64,000 nt of DNA, from NCBI GenBank assembly GCA_019635635.1, contig JAHBZB010000002.1, forward strand, positions 767,204 to 831,203, written 5' to 3'. How positions within the stretch are numbered: the stretch's first letter is position 1; each line of letters opens with the position of its first letter. The notes below the pieces were generated by a model. That model ran no database searches and was not told where the DNA came from. It saw only the letters and a program-made list of their open reading frames with translations. The DNA is from Xanthobacteraceae bacterium (lineage in GTDB: Bacteria; Pseudomonadota; Alphaproteobacteria; Rhizobiales; Xanthobacteraceae). Positions 8,145 through 16,627 of the stretch are shown in pieces. The position numbers and the translations under genes are program-made.

Positions 8145-9143
8145 CTATTCCGCTGCGATCTTCGCGGCGGCTTCGCGGTTCCTTCGCTTTTCGGCGTAAG
8201 CGAGTGCTGCTTCGCGTACCCAGCGGCCATTGTCGTGCGCGGCACGGCGCTGCTTCATGCGCTGCTTGTTGCACGGGCCATCTCCCGCGATCACGCGCTT
8301 GAATTCGGTCCAGTCGATCTCGCCGAAGTCCCAGTGCTGGGTCTCTTGGTTGAACTTCAAATCCTTGTCCGGAAACTCGAGGCCGATGAAGTGGCCTTGC
8401 GGCACGGTCGCGTCGATGAATTTCTGGCGCAAATCATCGTTGGAGAAGCGCTTAATCTTCCAGCGCATGGTCTGGTCGGAATGCTGGCTCTCGGTATCGG
8501 AGGGACCGAACATCATCACCGACGGCCACCACCAGCGGTTCAGCGCGTCCTGCGCCATCGCCTTTTGTTCGGGTGTGCCGCGCGCGAGCGTCATCATGAT
8601 CTCATAGCCCTGACGCTGGTGGAAGCTCTCTTCCTTGCAGATGCGGATCATCGCGCGCGCATAAGGGCCATAGGAGCAGCGGCAGAGCGGGATCTGATTC
8701 ATGATCGCCGCACCATCGACGAGCCAGCCGATCGCGCCGATGTCGGCCCAGGTCAGCGTCGGATAATTGAAGATCGAGGAATATTTTGCTTTGCCGGAAA
8801 GCAGTTGCTCGAACATCTGCTCGCGCGACGTGCCGAGCGTTTCGGCTGCCGAATAGAGATAAAGGCCGTGGCCGCCCTCGTCCTGCACCTTGGCGAGCAG
8901 CGCTGCCTTACGGCGAAGCGTCGGCGCGCGCGTAATCCAGTTGCCCTCGGGCAGCATGCCGACGATCTCGGAATGCGCGTGCTGGGAAATCTGCCGCGTC
9001 AGCGTCTTGCGGTAGCCTTCCGGCATCCAGTCGTTAGGCTCGATCTTGAGCTCGGCATCGACATGCGCCTGAAAGCGCGCCTCGAGCACTGGATCGCCCG
9101 CTGCGGTCGGTTCGTCCTTGACGTTCAGGGCCTGCGTATACAT
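8145..9143 (-). CDS. paaA: Phenylacetyl-CoA epoxidase catalytic (diiron) subunit
   Basis: The oxygenase subunit that epoxidises the ring of phenylacetyl-CoA using O2. The 332 residues show a ferritin-like four-helix core with metal-ligand motifs QDEGGH (Glu89, His92) and KEESFH (Glu171/172, His175). The CoA-binding and C-terminal basic regions are intact. GGAGG precedes the ATG. It is first in paaABCDE, and its promoter carries a strong inverted repeat (9188-9233) that is probably the PaaX target. Confidence 0.95.
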   Translation of the reverse strand: MYTQALNVKDEPTAAGDPVLEARFQAHVDAELKIEPNDWMPEGYRKTLTRQISQHAHSEIVGMLPEGNWITRAPTLRRKAALLAKVQDEGGHGLYLYSAAETLGTSREQMFEQLLSGKAKYSSIFNYPTLTWADIGAIGWLVDGAAIMNQIPLCRCSYGPYARAMIRICKEESFHQRQGYEIMMTLARGTPEQKAMAQDALNRWWWPSVMMFGPSDTESQHSDQTMRWKIKRFSNDDLRQKFIDATVPQGHFIGLEFPDKDLKFNQETQHWDFGEIDWTEFKRVIAGDGPCNKQRMKQRRAAHDNGRWVREAALAYAEKRRNREAAAKIAAE

Positions 9144-9185
9144 CGGCTGCCTCCGCGGAAGGTGCCAGCTTGGAATTGCTACAGG

Positions 9186-9215
9186 ATAATATGTTACAAA
9201 AAATTCTTAGGTCAA
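9186..9215 (-). promoter_or_regulatory. Predicted promoter of paaABCDE
   Basis: On the minus strand TTGACC (9215-9210) and TATTAT (9191-9186) are 18 bp apart, 42 bp before the paaA start. The arms of the inverted repeat at 9188-9233 lie on either side of the -35 box, one of them overlapping the -10 box. Confidence 0.6.
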
Positions 9216-9233
9216 TGATTTCTGTAACATATT
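9188..9233. promoter_or_regulatory. Inverted repeat with 11-bp arms over the paaA promoter, probable PaaX operator
   Basis: AATATGTTACA at 9188-9198 is exactly repeated in inverse at 9223-9233, with a 24-bp spacer that holds the -35 box. The arms are AT-rich against a GC-rich background. E. coli PaaX also binds two short arms separated by more than 20 bp, though of different sequence. The paaX gene ends just 11 bp away. Confidence 0.6.
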
Positions 9234-9243
9234 CACCGGACCG

Positions 9244-10125
9244 CTATTGCGCCGCAGCAAAGCGTTGAGAAAGCGAAATATTCGGCTTCGGCAGGGTGTG
9301 GGTCTCATCGGCCTGGCACTGGTCGAGCTGCCGCTCGGAGGCGGTCAGCACCTTTTTGTAGATCGACGCGGCAAGCGCGCGCGCTTCCTCTCCCGGCCAG
9401 CCGGCGGGCAGCAGCGCGGAAGGCAGCGCCGGATCGCGCAGCACGGCTCGGCGAAACTCCTGAATGAGGAGAAGCCGCACGGTCAGCGCATCGGTGTCGC
9501 TCAACCGTACGCCGCGCTTCAAGGCATCGTGCAGCTTGCGAAACAGCGCGATGAACTCGCGATAACGCTCCGCGAGATCGTCGAGCTTATAGGCCGCGCG
9601 CAGAATCTCGACCGCTTCGGCCGACGCCGGCAGATCGAGCAAATGGATTCCCTTGATGATTTTTAGGGGAGCGGGAGCGCCATCGGCCGAGACATAGCTC
9701 AAGGCATTGAACGGCGCGAAGCCCGCCGCCTCGAGCGCATTGCGCTGCGCGGCGCGATTTGCGGCCTCGCCGTTCAGCAGCGCAAGCCGCACCTTCGCCG
9801 TATCCGCCTTGCGCGCGAAATAAATTCGCTTGGTGGCTTCGGCAAAAGCGCCCTCGCCCCGCTTCGAGAGCTTATAAAAAGTATTGCGGCCGACCTTCTT
9901 GCGCTCGAGCCACTTCTCGGTCGTGAGCCGGGAAATCGCGGTGCGTACGTGCCCGCCGTCGATGCGGAACAATTCCATGATGCGCGCGATGTCGCCGAGC
10001 GAAAGGCTGCCGCCGCGCGGCACGATCGCGTCGCCATACAACGTGACGATCAGCGAGCCGGCGCGCACCGGCTTGCGGCGGTTGAAGGCGCCGACCAGAT
10101 CGCAGACCAGTGCGTTCGTTTCCAT
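9244..10125 (-). CDS. paaX: Phenylacetate degradation operon repressor PaaX
   Basis: A winged-helix repressor of the PaaX family that is released by phenylacetyl-CoA in E. coli. It has 293 residues, close to the family norm: the N-terminal PaaX domain (RAGSLIVTLYGDAIVPRGG, residues about 21-39) with the winged helix to about residue 95, then a middle and a C-terminal domain with LPAGWPGEEARAL. It is transcribed toward paaA, whose start lies 100 bp beyond its stop. The upstream gap is shared with paaZ. Having both PaaX and a TetR-type PaaR in one cluster is notable. Confidence 0.9.
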   Translation of the reverse strand: METNALVCDLVGAFNRRKPVRAGSLIVTLYGDAIVPRGGSLSLGDIARIMELFRIDGGHVRTAISRLTTEKWLERKKVGRNTFYKLSKRGEGAFAEATKRIYFARKADTAKVRLALLNGEAANRAAQRNALEAAGFAPFNALSYVSADGAPAPLKIIKGIHLLDLPASAEAVEILRAAYKLDDLAERYREFIALFRKLHDALKRGVRLSDTDALTVRLLLIQEFRRAVLRDPALPSALLPAGWPGEEARALAASIYKKVLTASERQLDQCQADETHTLPKPNISLSQRFAAAQ

Positions 10126-10203
10126 TTACCTGCCACTCGTTGCAGCGCACCTTATATCGGCTCCCCGATCCGGCGAAAGCCGAGGGAATGACGAGAAGCA
10201 CCT

Positions 10204-10232
10204 TTTCGCTGACCGGCCGGTTGGTCTATAAT
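10204..10232 (+). promoter_or_regulatory. Predicted promoter of paaZ with embedded PaaR-type palindrome (site 2)
   Basis: TATAAT at 10227-10232 is a perfect -10 box; the -35 region (10204-10209) is weak. TGACCGGCCGGTTGGTCT at 10210-10227 fills the spacer and matches operator site 1 at 2200-2217 at 14 of 18 positions directly, and better against its reverse complement. Together they suggest TGACCRRCCGGTYGGTCW. A protein bound here would cover both promoter elements. Confidence 0.65.
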
Positions 10233-10283
10233 TCTGCCCGCAAGCCGCATCCATCCATAAGCGGCGGTTTCCGGGTGGAAGTC

Positions 10284-12323
10284 ATGAGCGCCATTCTTCA
10301 AAGCTATCTTCGCGGCCAGTGGGCCGCGCCCGCTAAAGACCTCGCCGAAATCCCGAGCGCGATCGATGGCGCGGTGATCGCGAAAACCGGCAGCAGCGGC
10401 AGCGACTTTGCCGAAGCGGTGCGCTACGCGCGCGAAACCGGCGGCAAAAATCTTCGCGCGCTCACCTTCCATCAGCGCGCGGACATTCTGAAAAAACTCG
10501 CGGCGTATCTCTCGGAGAAGAAAGAGCCGCTCTACGCGCTCGCAGCCCATACCGGCGCGACCAAGCGCGACAACATGGTGGACATCGAAGGCGGCATCGG
10601 CACGCTGTTTGCCTATGCCTCGCGCGGACGGCGCGACCTTCCGGCCGAGAAATTCATCGTCGAGGGACCGAACGAGCAGCTTTCCAAAGGCGGCAAGTTC
10701 GCGGGCACGCATATCCTGACGCCGCGCGCGGGCATCGCGGTTCATATCAACGCCTTCAACTTTCCGGTCTGGGGGCCGCTCGAAAAATTCGCGCCCGCTT
10801 TCCTTGCGGGCATCCCGGTCATTACCAAGCCCGCGACCGCTTCGGCCTATGTCAGCGAAGCCCTGATGCGGCTGATCGTGGAATCGAAGCTCCTGCCCGA
10901 CGGCGCATTGCAGATGATCTGCGGTCCTACAGGCGATCTCCTCGATCACCTCAACGGTCAGGACAGCCTCTGCTTCACCGGCTCGATCGAAACCTCGGAC
11001 AAGCTCCGCAATCACCCGGCGGTCTCGAAAAACGCCGTGCGCTTCGTCGCCGAGCGCGACTCGCTCAATGCCGCGATCCTCGGCACTGACGCGGCACCCG
11101 GCACGCCGGAGTTCGATCTCTTTATTAAAGAGGTCGTGCGCGAAATGACGGTGAAGGCGGGGCAGAAATGCACCGCGATCCGCCGCGTGTTCGTGCCGCG
11201 CGCGCAAGAAGCCGCCGTGATCGATGCGCTGAAGGCACAGCTTTCGGCGATAAAAATCGGCGATCCCCGTGTGGAAGATACGCGCATGGGTGCGCTGGTG
11301 AGTATGACGCAGAAGCGCTCGGTGCAGGAAAAAGTCCGCGAGATTGCGAGTGAAGCCGAGATCGTGTTCGGCGATCCCGCCGCCTCCGGCACCGATGACG
11401 CCGCGCTCAAAGGCGGCGCTTTCATTTCGCCCGTATTGCTACGCTGCGCGAAGCCGATGGATGCAAAGCGCGTGCATGTGACGGAAGCCTTCGGCCCGGT
11501 CGCGACCGTGATGGCCTACGACACGCTCGAGCAGGCGGTCGAACTGGTCGCGAAAGGTGAAGGCAGTCTGGTCGCCTCGGTCTTCACTTACGATCCCTCG
11601 GTTGCGTCCGCGCTCGTGTTCGGGATCGCGCCCTATCACGGGCGGCTGCTCGTGATTGACCGCGACAGCGGCAAGGAATCGACCGGGCACGGCTCGCCGC
11701 TTCCCTATCTCGTGCATGGCGGACCGGGACGTGCTGGCGGCGGCGAGGAACTCGGCGGTATGCGGAGCGTACATCACTATCTGCAACGCACCGCGATTCA
11801 GGCCTCCCCCGACCGCATCGTCAGCCTGACGAAAGACTGGAGCAAAGGTGCGGCGACCGTGCCGTCGCAGGAGCATCCGTTCCGCAAGGATTTCGATACG
11901 CTCGTGATCGGCGACACCATCGAGACGGCTGCGCGCAAGGTGTCGCTCGAGGACATCGAACATTTCGCGAATTTCACCGGCGACACCTTCTACGCGCACA
12001 TGGACGAAGCGGCGGCGAAGGCCAATCCGTTCTTTCCGGGCCGGGTCGCGCACGGCTATCTGATTTTGTCGTTCGCGGCGGGACTTTTTGTCGAGCCTGC
12101 GCCGGGGCCGGTGCTTGCGAATTACGGGCTCGACAACCTGCGCTTTCTGAAGCCCGTTTCTCCCGGCGACGACATCCGCGTGCGGCTCACCGTCAAGCAG
12201 AAGCAGGACGCGCGGAAGCCCGAATACGGCGAAGTGCGCTGGGACGTCGAAGTATTCAATCAGGACAGCGAGACGGTCGCGCGCTACGAGCTGCTCACGA
12301 TGAACGCGCGCCGCGCGGCGTAA
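10284..12323 (+). CDS. paaZ: Bifunctional oxepin-CoA hydrolase / 3-oxo-5,6-dehydrosuberyl-CoA semialdehyde dehydrogenase
   Basis: PaaZ opens the oxepin ring of the phenylacetate intermediate and oxidises the resulting aldehyde with NADP. The 679 residues consist of an aldehyde dehydrogenase domain (1 to about 525) with Glu257 and the nucleophile Cys296 in AGQKCTAIRR, then a MaoC-type hydratase domain with the catalytic pair Asp567 and His572 in FTGDTFYAHMDEAA. ATG 10284 was chosen, since it follows GGAAG and gives the family N-terminus MSAILQSYLRGQW; an upstream GTG at 10110 would include the promoter. The stop is 11 bp from the converging ugpE-like gene. Confidence 0.95.
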   Translation: MSAILQSYLRGQWAAPAKDLAEIPSAIDGAVIAKTGSSGSDFAEAVRYARETGGKNLRALTFHQRADILKKLAAYLSEKKEPLYALAAHTGATKRDNMVDIEGGIGTLFAYASRGRRDLPAEKFIVEGPNEQLSKGGKFAGTHILTPRAGIAVHINAFNFPVWGPLEKFAPAFLAGIPVITKPATASAYVSEALMRLIVESKLLPDGALQMICGPTGDLLDHLNGQDSLCFTGSIETSDKLRNHPAVSKNAVRFVAERDSLNAAILGTDAAPGTPEFDLFIKEVVREMTVKAGQKCTAIRRVFVPRAQEAAVIDALKAQLSAIKIGDPRVEDTRMGALVSMTQKRSVQEKVREIASEAEIVFGDPAASGTDDAALKGGAFISPVLLRCAKPMDAKRVHVTEAFGPVATVMAYDTLEQAVELVAKGEGSLVASVFTYDPSVASALVFGIAPYHGRLLVIDRDSGKESTGHGSPLPYLVHGGPGRAGGGEELGGMRSVHHYLQRTAIQASPDRIVSLTKDWSKGAATVPSQEHPFRKDFDTLVIGDTIETAARKVSLEDIEHFANFTGDTFYAHMDEAAAKANPFFPGRVAHGYLILSFAAGLFVEPAPGPVLANYGLDNLRFLKPVSPGDDIRVRLTVKQKQDARKPEYGEVRWDVEVFNQDSETVARYELLTMNARRAA

Positions 12324-12334
12324 CCCGCGCGGGC

Positions 12335-13177
12335 TTAGCGGATGCCTGCGCGCAGGAACGCCTGAATGAACTGGCGCTGGAATAAAATGAAGCCGAAAAA
12401 GAGCGGCGCGATTACCATGAGCGTCGCGGCACTGATGACGCCGATGTTCACGCCGCTTTCGGTGGCGCCGAACAGCGAGAGGCCGACAGTGAGCGGGCGC
12501 GTGTTCGTCGAGTTCGTCACGATCAGCGGCCAGAGAAAGTTATTCCAATGGGTCGCGACCGAGACCAGCGCATAGGCGAGATAAGTCGGCCACGCGGCCG
12601 GAACATAGACGCGCCATAACACGCCGAACCAGCCGCAGCCCTCGACACGCGCGGCTTCTTCGAGTTCCTGCGGCACCGACTTGAAAGCCTGCCGCAACAG
12701 GAAGATGCCGAAGGCGCTTGCCATGTAAGGCACGCCGATGCCGAGGATGGTGTCGAACAAGCCGAGCCGCGAGATCATCACGTAGTTCTCGACGATCAGC
12801 ACTTCCGGCAGAATGAAAAGCTGCAACAGAACGAGAATGAAGATCGCGTCCCTGCCCGGAAACCGGAAGCGCGCGAAGGCGTAGCCGGCGAGCGTGCAGA
12901 GCGTCAGTTGTCCGATCAGGATCACGGTGACGAGCAGCGTCGTGTTCAGGAAATAACGCGGCCAGGGTGCTGCGTCCCACGCGACGCGGAAATTCTCGAG
13001 CGTCAGCGGTGCGTTCAGCTTGAAGGAAAGCGCGCCTTCGGGCGTGTGAAACGCGGCCCAGACCGCGAACACGAGCGGCGACACCCAGACGATTGCCAAG
13101 AGCCACGCGCCGAGCGTGTCGAGCGACGGCAGCGAAAACAGTCTGCGGGGCGGCGCATAGGCCGTGACCGTGCTCAT
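12335..13177 (-). CDS. ugpE: Carbohydrate/glycerol-phosphate-type ABC transporter permease (UgpE-like)
   Basis: Inner-membrane permease of the CUT1 family, 280 residues with six predicted helices. The cytoplasmic EAA loop reads ELEEAARVEGCGWFGVLWRVYVP and contacts the ATPase. It pairs with the permease at 13174-14070, overlapping it by ATGA. The open frame continues upstream to 13777, but that is a shadow of the neighbouring permease. Glycerol-3-phosphate or glycerophosphodiesters are the likely substrate because of the PHO box and the GpdQ-like gene. Confidence 0.82.
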   Translation of the reverse strand: MSTVTAYAPPRRLFSLPSLDTLGAWLLAIVWVSPLVFAVWAAFHTPEGALSFKLNAPLTLENFRVAWDAAPWPRYFLNTTLLVTVILIGQLTLCTLAGYAFARFRFPGRDAIFILVLLQLFILPEVLIVENYVMISRLGLFDTILGIGVPYMASAFGIFLLRQAFKSVPQELEEAARVEGCGWFGVLWRVYVPAAWPTYLAYALVSVATHWNNFLWPLIVTNSTNTRPLTVGLSLFGATESGVNIGVISAATLMVIAPLFFGFILFQRQFIQAFLRAGIR

Positions 13178-14070
13178 CGGTAATGCACCCGTCGCTCGAG
13201 CACTGCGAACTGCACCGCCGCGACGATGCCGAGCACCACAAGAATCAACGTGGTCATGGTCGCTGCCTGCGGCGTGTCGAAATAGGCGAAGGCCATTTCC
13301 CATACCCAGTAGAGAATGAGCTTGGAGGCGTTGTCCGGCCCGCCTTTGGTCAGAATGAAAAGATGATCGATCAGCTTGACCGAGTTGATCAGCGCGTTCA
13401 CGAGCACGAACATCGTGGTCGGCGCGAGCAGCGGCAGCACGACGCGGCGGGTATAGGTCCAGCGTCCCGCGCCTTCCACGGTCGCGGCCTCGCGCAACTC
13501 GGGCGAGATCGTCTGCAACGCCGCGAGATAAAAGATCATGTAGAAGCCCGCTTCCTTCCAGATCGTGACGGCGATCACGGAATAAAGCGCGGTTTCCTGC
13601 TGGCCGAGCCAGTTCACCGAGGGAAAGCCGAATAGCGCGGTGATGCGGTCGATCACGCCGAGGTCGGGCGTATAGAAGAAGAGCCAGAGATTCGCTGCCG
13701 CGATCATCGGCAACATGGTCGGCGTGAAATAAGCCGCGCGCACGAAGCCGCGGCCGATAATCTGCGCGTTCGCCCACAGCGCCATGCCGAGCGCAATCGC
13801 AATCGAAACCGGGATCGTGATGCCGGCATAGATCAGGTTATTAGTGACGACCTTGCGGAACGCGGGGTCCGAAAACAGCGAGAGGTAATTCTCGACGCCG
13901 ACGAAATGCGACGGCCGGCGCAACGTGCCTTTGGAATAGAGACTCGCCCAGACCGTCTCAAACGCCGGGATGAAGGCGAAGGTGATGAGCAGGATCAGCG
14001 CCGGCGCAAGCAGCATCCAGCCGTAAAGCGCCATGCGGCTCTGCTCGGTGGATGCGGCGGGATTGCTCAT
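13174..14070 (-). CDS. ugpA: Carbohydrate/glycerol-phosphate-type ABC transporter permease (UgpA-like)
   Basis: A 298-residue CUT1-family permease that forms the membrane channel with the UgpE-like partner. It has an N-terminal helix LLAPALILLITFAFIPAFE, five further helices and the EAA loop ELREAATVEGAGRWTYTRRVVLP. The stop overlaps the start of the next permease by ATGA. It follows the binding-protein gene after a 45-bp gap that holds a strong hairpin (14083-14103). Confidence 0.83.
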   Translation of the reverse strand: MSNPAASTEQSRMALYGWMLLAPALILLITFAFIPAFETVWASLYSKGTLRRPSHFVGVENYLSLFSDPAFRKVVTNNLIYAGITIPVSIAIALGMALWANAQIIGRGFVRAAYFTPTMLPMIAAANLWLFFYTPDLGVIDRITALFGFPSVNWLGQQETALYSVIAVTIWKEAGFYMIFYLAALQTISPELREAATVEGAGRWTYTRRVVLPLLAPTTMFVLVNALINSVKLIDHLFILTKGGPDNASKLILYWVWEMAFAYFDTPQAATMTTLILVVLGIVAAVQFAVLERRVHYR

Positions 14071-14082
14071 CGAGGAAGGCCA

Positions 14083-14103
14083 GCGGGGGCGCGAGGCCCC
14101 CGC
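14083..14103 (-). other. Intercistronic hairpin after the binding-protein gene
   Basis: An 8-bp GC-only stem with a 5-nt loop lies in the gap between the ugpB-like stop and the ugpA-like start. No T run follows on the minus strand, so it is more likely an mRNA-stabilising or partial-termination element than a full terminator, like the hairpin after livK. Confidence 0.55.
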
Positions 14104-14115
14104 CGTTTCACTTAT

Positions 14116-15378
14116 TTATTTATAGTCTTTCAGGAGGCGGTCGGCCGCTTCCTGCGCGCCCTTCATCGCCGCTTCCGGCGTCTGCTTGCCGGTCAGCGCC
14201 GACTGCACGGCATTGGAAAGCACTTCACGCACGCGGGCAGTGGCGTAGGTCGAGAATTCCGCGACCGCGTATTCGAGCTGATCGCGCGCGACCAGCGCCT
14301 GCGGGAAGTCCTTCGCGTAGTTCTTGAGCGCGTCGGTCTGGTAGGACGCGGGGCTGACACCGACATAGCCGGTCGCGATCGACCACTGCGCAGCGCGCTC
14401 GGGCGCGGTCATGAAGCGCACGAAGGTGAGTGCCGCCTTCTGCTCTTCCTTGGATGCGCCCTTGAAGAGATAGAAGTTGCCGCCGCCGGTCGGCGAGCCG
14501 TAGCGCTTGTTCTGCGGCAGGAGCGCGACGCCGAAGTCGAACTTCGCTTCCTTCTTCACCGCGGTGAGGTTGCCGGTGGTGTGCCACATCATCGCGGTCT
14601 TGCCTTGCGTAAAGGCCTGACGGAGCGTGCCCCACTCGATCGTGCCTTCGGGCATGACCTTGTGAACGGCGGCGAGATCGCGCCAGTACTTCAGCGCCTC
14701 GATGGTCGCCGGCGCATTGAAGTGAACCTTCTTGCCGTTGTCGCTCATCAGTTCCTGGCCGTTCTGAATCGCGAAGGCCTGGAACATCCAGTAGGGATAG
14801 CCGGTCGAAGGCACCATGACGCCGTAGCGGCCGTCCTTGGTGAGCTTCTTCGCGTAAGCGGCCATCTCGGCCCAGGTCTTCGGCGGCTTGTTCGGGTCGA
14901 GACCGGCTTCCTTGAACATGTCCTTGTTATAGAAAAGCACGATGGTGGAGCGCTGGAACGGAATACCCCAGGTCTTGCCGTCCACTTCTCCGTTCTTCAT
15001 CAGCGCCGGATAAAAGCTCTTCAGCCAGGCGCGCTCCTCGTCGGTCGAGATCGCGTCGTCGAACGGCACGATCAGGCCCTGCTCGATCAGGTCATAGACG
15101 TCGATCGAGAACAGCACCGAAAGCTGCGCCGGCTGGCCGCCCTTGATCGCGGAAAGCGCGCGCACGCGCGTTTCGTCGTAGTTGCCGGCGTAGATCGCGT
15201 TGACCTTGATCGTCGGGTTCGCCTTCTGGAACTCGTCGATCATGCCGTCGATCACCTTGGTCAGCGCGCCGCCGACCGCGATCGGATAATACATCGTCAG
15301 TTGCGTCTGTGCCGACGCGATGCCGGAGGCGGCAAGGAACATCGTTCCCGCTACCAGCCCCTTCCAGAAGTTTTTCAT
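14116..15378 (-). CDS. ugpB: Extracellular solute-binding protein, UgpB-like
   Basis: Periplasmic binding protein of the CUT1 system, 420 residues. Residues 1-23 are a Sec signal peptide ending ASGIASA. The mature part has the UgpB-like YPIAVGGALTKVIDGMIDEF opening, YNKDMFKEAGLDPNKPPKTW near residue 152, and the C-terminal GKQTPEAAMKGAQEAADRLL segment seen in UgpB. It lies between the ATPase and permease genes. UgpB is the best family match, but sugar-binding relatives look similar. Confidence 0.78.
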   Translation of the reverse strand: MKNFWKGLVAGTMFLAASGIASAQTQLTMYYPIAVGGALTKVIDGMIDEFQKANPTIKVNAIYAGNYDETRVRALSAIKGGQPAQLSVLFSIDVYDLIEQGLIVPFDDAISTDEERAWLKSFYPALMKNGEVDGKTWGIPFQRSTIVLFYNKDMFKEAGLDPNKPPKTWAEMAAYAKKLTKDGRYGVMVPSTGYPYWMFQAFAIQNGQELMSDNGKKVHFNAPATIEALKYWRDLAAVHKVMPEGTIEWGTLRQAFTQGKTAMMWHTTGNLTAVKKEAKFDFGVALLPQNKRYGSPTGGGNFYLFKGASKEEQKAALTFVRFMTAPERAAQWSIATGYVGVSPASYQTDALKNYAKDFPQALVARDQLEYAVAEFSTYATARVREVLSNAVQSALTGKQTPEAAMKGAQEAADRLLKDYK

Positions 15379-15397
15379 TTTCCAGTTCCTCTTCTCG

Positions 15398-16477
15398 TTA
15401 TGCAGTCACGGCACGTTTTTGTCCGGCGTTGCCGGAATTCGATTCCAGCCGGCGGCCGGAGGTCTTGTCGAACAGCACCGCGTCCCCGCGATCCCATTCC
15501 AACGAAATCCTTTCGCCCGGCGCTCGCGACACGCGGCCGGGAAGCCGCGCGATCAGCGGGCCGGCGGCAGTGCCGGCATAGAGAAAAGTCTCCGCGCCCA
15601 TGAACTCGGCGTTCTGCACGGTGCCCTGCAAACCGTTCGCGCTACCGGCGGTCACGCGAATGCTTTCGGGGCGAATGCCGAGAATCAGATTCTCTTTCGC
15701 AGCGGCTTGCGGCGGCTGCGGCAAGAGCGCCTCCGGCACGCCCGAAGCAGGCAACAAAGTCATCGGCGGCGTGCCGACGAAAGACGCGGAGAACGCGGTC
15801 GCCGGTTCTTCATAAAGAGAAGCCGGCGAGCCCGCCTGTTCGATCTTGCCGTCTTTCATCAGCACCACGACATCGGCCATGGCCATGGCCTCGGTCTGAT
15901 CGTGCGTCACGTAGATGACAGTCATGTCAAGCTGGCGCTGGAGCGAACGGATTTCCTGCCGGACCGAATGCCGCAGCTTGGCGTCGAGATTGGAGAGCGG
16001 TTCGTCCATCAGGCAGATCGGATGATCGGCGATGATCGCGCGGGCGAGCGCCACGCGCTGCCGCTGGCCGCCGGAAAGCTGCGCGGGCTTGCGAAGCTCG
16101 TAGCCTTTCAGGCCCGTGCGCGCGAGTGCGGTTTCGAGGCGCTCATCGCGCTCGGCGCGGCCGACGCCGCGAACCTTCAGGCCGAAGACGATGTTCTCGG
16201 CGACGTTCAGATGCGGAAACAGCGCGTAGGACTGAAACACCATCGAGATGCCGCGCTTCGAAGGCGGCACGCCGGTGACGTCGCGTCCGTCGATCAAAAC
16301 GCGGCCCTGATCGGGCTGTTCGAGCCCCGCGATGATGCGCAGCGTCGTCGACTTGCCGCAGCCGGACGGCCCGAGCAACACGACGAACGAGCCTTTCGCG
16401 ATGGACAGACTGACGTTATCTATGCCGACGGCACCCGCCCACTTCTTGGTGGCGTTCTGAAGCTCGATGAAGGCCAT
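15398..16477 (-). CDS. ugpC: ABC transporter ATP-binding protein, UgpC/MalK type
   Basis: The ATPase of the importer, 359 residues, with Walker A GPSGCGKST at residues 36-44, Q loop, signature LSGGQRQRVALARA, Walker B CLMDEPLSNLDAKLR, and a C-terminal OB-fold regulatory domain typical of MalK/UgpC. It is the first gene of its operon. A PHO box lies 45-62 bp upstream of its start, pointing to induction by phosphate starvation. Confidence 0.85.
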   Translation of the reverse strand: MAFIELQNATKKWAGAVGIDNVSLSIAKGSFVVLLGPSGCGKSTTLRIIAGLEQPDQGRVLIDGRDVTGVPPSKRGISMVFQSYALFPHLNVAENIVFGLKVRGVGRAERDERLETALARTGLKGYELRKPAQLSGGQRQRVALARAIIADHPICLMDEPLSNLDAKLRHSVRQEIRSLQRQLDMTVIYVTHDQTEAMAMADVVVLMKDGKIEQAGSPASLYEEPATAFSASFVGTPPMTLLPASGVPEALLPQPPQAAAKENLILGIRPESIRVTAGSANGLQGTVQNAEFMGAETFLYAGTAAGPLIARLPGRVSRAPGERISLEWDRGDAVLFDKTSGRRLESNSGNAGQKRAVTA

Positions 16478-16521
16478 TCCGTCCCTGGAAACTTTTTGTA
16501 GTTCTGTGTTTCAGCATTCAT

Positions 16522-16539
16522 ATTACAGTTTAATGACAA
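16522..16539 (-). promoter_or_regulatory. PHO box (PhoB binding site) before the ugp-like operon
   Basis: On the minus strand the sequence reads TTGTCAT-TAAA-CTGTAAT. Each 7-bp half differs by one base from the PHO box repeat CTGTCAT, and the 4-bp spacer and its AT content fit. The site is 45 bp from the ugpC-like start and also lies upstream of the divergent phosphodiesterase gene. Confidence 0.75.
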
Positions 16540-16627
16540 TGGCTGCGACACATAATTCGCCAACAGAAATGTCTCTGGCAGCGGATTGTGCGGCGCACCC
16601 GTGCGCGCAGAACCGGAGCGGACGCCC

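Noticed and set aside
10110-10283. N-terminal extension of paaZ from GTG 10110
   Set aside because: It would include the promoter and operator, and the family N-terminus starts at ATG 10284.
13906-15603. 565-codon open frame on the plus strand
   Set aside because: Antisense to ugpB-like and parts of its neighbours. The composition (Arg, His, Asp, Leu) is that of a shadow frame.
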